Assembly: GCA_021154885.1 (NCBI GenBank)
Contig: JAJKHS010000045.1
Coordinates: forward strand, 56,634-120,633
Source of the DNA: Thermoanaerobaculum sp.
Lineage (GTDB): Bacteria > Acidobacteriota > Thermoanaerobaculia > Multivoradales > UBA5704
Direction: 5' to 3'
DNA length: 64,000 nt
Below the pieces are notes generated by a model. It searched no databases, was not told the origin of the DNA, and worked only from the letters and a program-made list of their open reading frames with translations. The stretch's first letter is position 1; every line of letters begins with the position of its first letter. Shown piece after piece: positions 62,039-64,000 of the stretch. The translations under genes and the position numbers were made by a program.

Positions 62039-63343
62039 TCAACGGCCCGGCGGCTTGGCCGGCACGCTGCCCACGGGCGGCGCCGGTGCCGGCACGCAGG
62101 GAACGGCGAGGCTCTTGCGGCCGTCCTTGCCGACGCTGCGCACGGCGAAGAACTCGTTGTCCGTGCTGGTGTTGTCGAGCACGACCTGACCCGGCTCGCC
62201 CACCGTCCGCAGGACTTTCCAGCGCGTGTCGGTCGTCTCCCGCTGCAGGATCTCGAACCCCTTGCGGTCGGGGTCCGGCTCCGCGTCGATCCTGATCTTC
62301 GCGGCCGGCGTCACCGCGCCCCCGAGCACCGCCGACTTCGGCGGCGCCGGCGCCGCGGCCAGCTCTGCCAGGATGGCCTGGTTGAGCGCCGCCACCTCGG
62401 CCAGGAAGGGGAAATCCATGAAGCGGATCAGGTCGCCGTACTGCACCCCCTTGTCCTCCCGCACGTCCTGGTGCTGGTGCTCGTAGACCTCCAGCGGCTC
62501 GGTGAAGCGGACGGCGGGCAGCCCGACCTCGACGAAGGGGAGATGATCGCCGCCGCGGCCGAAGCGGTCGCGCCGGAAGACGAGGCGCACCCGCTCGCGC
62601 CCCGCCAGCTCCTCCAGCCGGCGGGCCATCTCGCGGCCGGGCGACTCGACGCCGTCCGGCCCGCCCTCGCTGAAGACGCGGGGCCGCCGGTCCTTGGAGC
62701 CGTTGGTGGCGCCCACGATGTCGTCGGTGATCATGCCACCCACCTGGTAGCCCTGCTGGCCGAGCCACTCCTTGAGGCGCCGGGCGCCCAGCAGCCCCTG
62801 CTCCTCGCCGGCCACGGCGGCGAAGATCAGGGTAGCGCGAGAGCCCCCGGGCCGGGAGGACAGGGCCGCCGCCGAGAGGATCGACGCCGCGACCCCCGAG
62901 CCGTCGTCGTCCGCCCCCGGGGCATCGCTCTTCGCGTCCATGACGTCCGAGGCGCGGGAGTCCAGGTGTCCGGAGACGACGTAGGCGGTCTTCTGGCGCA
63001 GGGGGTCCGTCCCCTCGAGAACGGCGTAGACGTTCTCCATGGGGACCTTGGCGTTGCCCGTGCGCGGACCGCTCGTCTCGTACTTGTCGACGATCACCTT
63101 GAGCCGGCCGCCGGATTTCGCGGCGATCTCCCCGAAGCGTTTCACCGCCACGTCCCGGCCGCAGCCGATCCCCCGCTTGGGGTCGGTCCAGGACGACAGC
63201 GAATTGCGCGTGCCGCAGGCCACCAGCTCGGAGACGATGGCCCTGGCCTCGTCGGCGGCGGCGCTGGCGGCGGGCGCCGGCGCGGCCAGGGCGGGGACAG
63301 CCAGAAGGGCGAAGACGGCAAGCGCGGCGCAGGACGGCTTCAT
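62039..63343 (-). CDS. Secreted M28 family metallopeptidase
   Basis: A 434-aa exported zinc aminopeptidase-like protein with AAAGGAGCCC before the ATG. Signal peptide LAVFALLAVPALAAPA. Metal and catalytic residues: His126 (SGHLDSRASD), Asp145 (GADDDGSG), Glu180-Glu181 (AGEEQGLLG), and a C-terminal His in EHQHQDVRED. A ~100-residue FN3-like tail (KIRIDAEPDPDRKGFEILQRETTDTRWK) follows. It probably trims peptides outside the cytoplasm, in keeping with the peptidase-rich neighbourhood. Confidence 0.92.
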   Translation of the reverse strand: MKPSCAALAVFALLAVPALAAPAPAASAAADEARAIVSELVACGTRNSLSSWTDPKRGIGCGRDVAVKRFGEIAAKSGGRLKVIVDKYETSGPRTGNAKVPMENVYAVLEGTDPLRQKTAYVVSGHLDSRASDVMDAKSDAPGADDDGSGVAASILSAAALSSRPGGSRATLIFAAVAGEEQGLLGARRLKEWLGQQGYQVGGMITDDIVGATNGSKDRRPRVFSEGGPDGVESPGREMARRLEELAGRERVRLVFRRDRFGRGGDHLPFVEVGLPAVRFTEPLEVYEHQHQDVREDKGVQYGDLIRFMDFPFLAEVAALNQAILAELAAAPAPPKSAVLGGAVTPAAKIRIDAEPDPDRKGFEILQRETTDTRWKVLRTVGEPGQVVLDNTSTDNEFFAVRSVGKDGRKSLAVPCVPAPAPPVGSVPAKPPGR

Positions 63344-63419
63344 GCGGGCTCCTTTCGGGATCGGATCTCAAGTCCGAGGCCGAATCCTACTCCACCTTTC
63401 CCATGTACACTCAACGGCC

Positions 63420-63971
63420 ATGGACGCCCCGCTCGTCAGGCCGGGCCTGACCTACGAGGATCTCCTCGCGTTGCCCCACCGTGGCCGGCGATGCGAGATC
63501 TTCGACGGCGTGCTCTTCGAGTCCCCGGTCCCCAGCCTGCCCCATCAGCGGACGGCGCAACGCCTGACCCGGGTGTTCGAAGAGGCGGTGCGGGACGGCT
63601 CGGGGGTGCTCTCCTCCGGGATGGACGTGGTCCTCGCGCCCGGCACCGTGGCGCGGCCGGACCTCCTCCTCGTCCTCGCGGACCATCTCGACATCGTGGG
63701 CGACGCGGTGCGCGGCGCCCCCGACCTGATCCTCGAGGTCCTCTCTCCCGACACCGTCCGACTCGACCGGGTGATCAAGATGGACGCCTACGCGCGCTAC
63801 AGCGTGCCCGAGTACTGGCTGGCGGACGGCAACGCCAAGCTCATCGAGATCTTCCGCCTGGACCCCCACGCCCAGCTCTACCGCCTCACCGAAACCTGCC
63901 GCCCCGGCGACCGGGCCACCACGCCTCTCATGCCCGGGCTGGCGGTGGAGGTGGGGCGGCTCTTCGGGTGA
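63420..63971 (+). CDS. Uma2 family (DUF820) endonuclease-like protein
   Basis: A 183-aa cytoplasmic PD-(D/E)xK-fold protein. Family pattern: LTYEDLLALPHRGRRCEIFDGVLFES near the N terminus, then the active-site-like residues in VARPDLLLVL, LILEVLSPDTVRLDRVIKMDAYARYSVPEYWLAD. The Asp, Glu and Lys expected of a nuclease are present. The biological role is unknown for the family. It is the last complete gene; 29 bases remain after it. Confidence 0.88.
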   Translation: MDAPLVRPGLTYEDLLALPHRGRRCEIFDGVLFESPVPSLPHQRTAQRLTRVFEEAVRDGSGVLSSGMDVVLAPGTVARPDLLLVLADHLDIVGDAVRGAPDLILEVLSPDTVRLDRVIKMDAYARYSVPEYWLADGNAKLIEIFRLDPHAQLYRLTETCRPGDRATTPLMPGLAVEVGRLFG

Positions 63972-64000
63972 CGGTTTAATCTCGACGTCACCGGCGCCGA

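Overview
The window is a GC-rich (roughly two-thirds G+C by eye), gene-dense segment of a bacterial chromosome. Sec and Tat signal peptides, lipoproteins, a predicted outer-membrane barrel, PD40/amidohydrolase proteins, a CHAT-TPR protein, many S8 subtilases and mersacidin-type lanthipeptide genes suggest a Gram-negative bacterium of the Acidobacteriota (Thermoanaerobaculia-like). This placement is inference from gene content. I saw no tRNA, rRNA or CRISPR array.

Layout. 1-9 kb: a transglutaminase-like membrane protein open at the left edge, a large secreted mosaic protein, a Cys-repeat secreted protein, an S51 peptidase, and a HipA-like kinase/DUF3037 pair. 9-18 kb: small secreted Cys-rich proteins, a CocE-type hydrolase converging on a hybrid histidine kinase, an MDR oxidoreductase, a DoxX-like membrane protein and a DinB-like protein.

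18.3-30 kb is a RiPP (lanthipeptide) locus with two modules. Module 1 is a class II lanthipeptide: a short precursor with a mersacidin-type leader ending VAGG and a 25-residue core holding nine Cys, a LanM synthetase, and a bifunctional C39 peptidase/ABC exporter that unusually carries an N-terminal GAF-like domain. Module 2 is the most exciting part. It has a 384-aa precursor-like protein with 15 copies of a TQCGGIHTCG-type decapeptide (54 Cys), an APH-fold kinase, and a protein fusing a HopA1-like lyase domain to a LanC cyclase. Together these would make a complete kinase/lyase/cyclase lanthionine machinery acting on a giant repetitive substrate.

30-42 kb: a HigB toxin remnant, a 1411-aa Cache-type membrane protein, an ECF sigma/anti-sigma/subtilase operon, and a divergent cluster of two cupredoxins, a c-type cytochrome-like lipoprotein and a DUF5777 barrel. 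42-55 kb (minus strand): a tightly overlapping operon of peptide ABC importer genes and a CHAT-TPR caspase-like protein. It is followed by two paralogous subtilases that share a repeated QRTRAILG octapeptide, a hypothetical protein and an HD-GYP phosphodiesterase. 55-64 kb: a PD40/amidohydrolase, an SDR with DUF3224, a Tat-exported cupin, a patatin variant, an M28 peptidase and a Uma2 nuclease.

Two dispersed palindromic repeat families run through the window. One is an inverted repeat whose arms are tandem 9-bp AGGGAC units (three copies, one in frame inside a double ABC ATPase). The other is a ~138-bp GC-rich palindrome in frame inside the lanthipeptide exporter, with a truncated relative at 60.67 kb.
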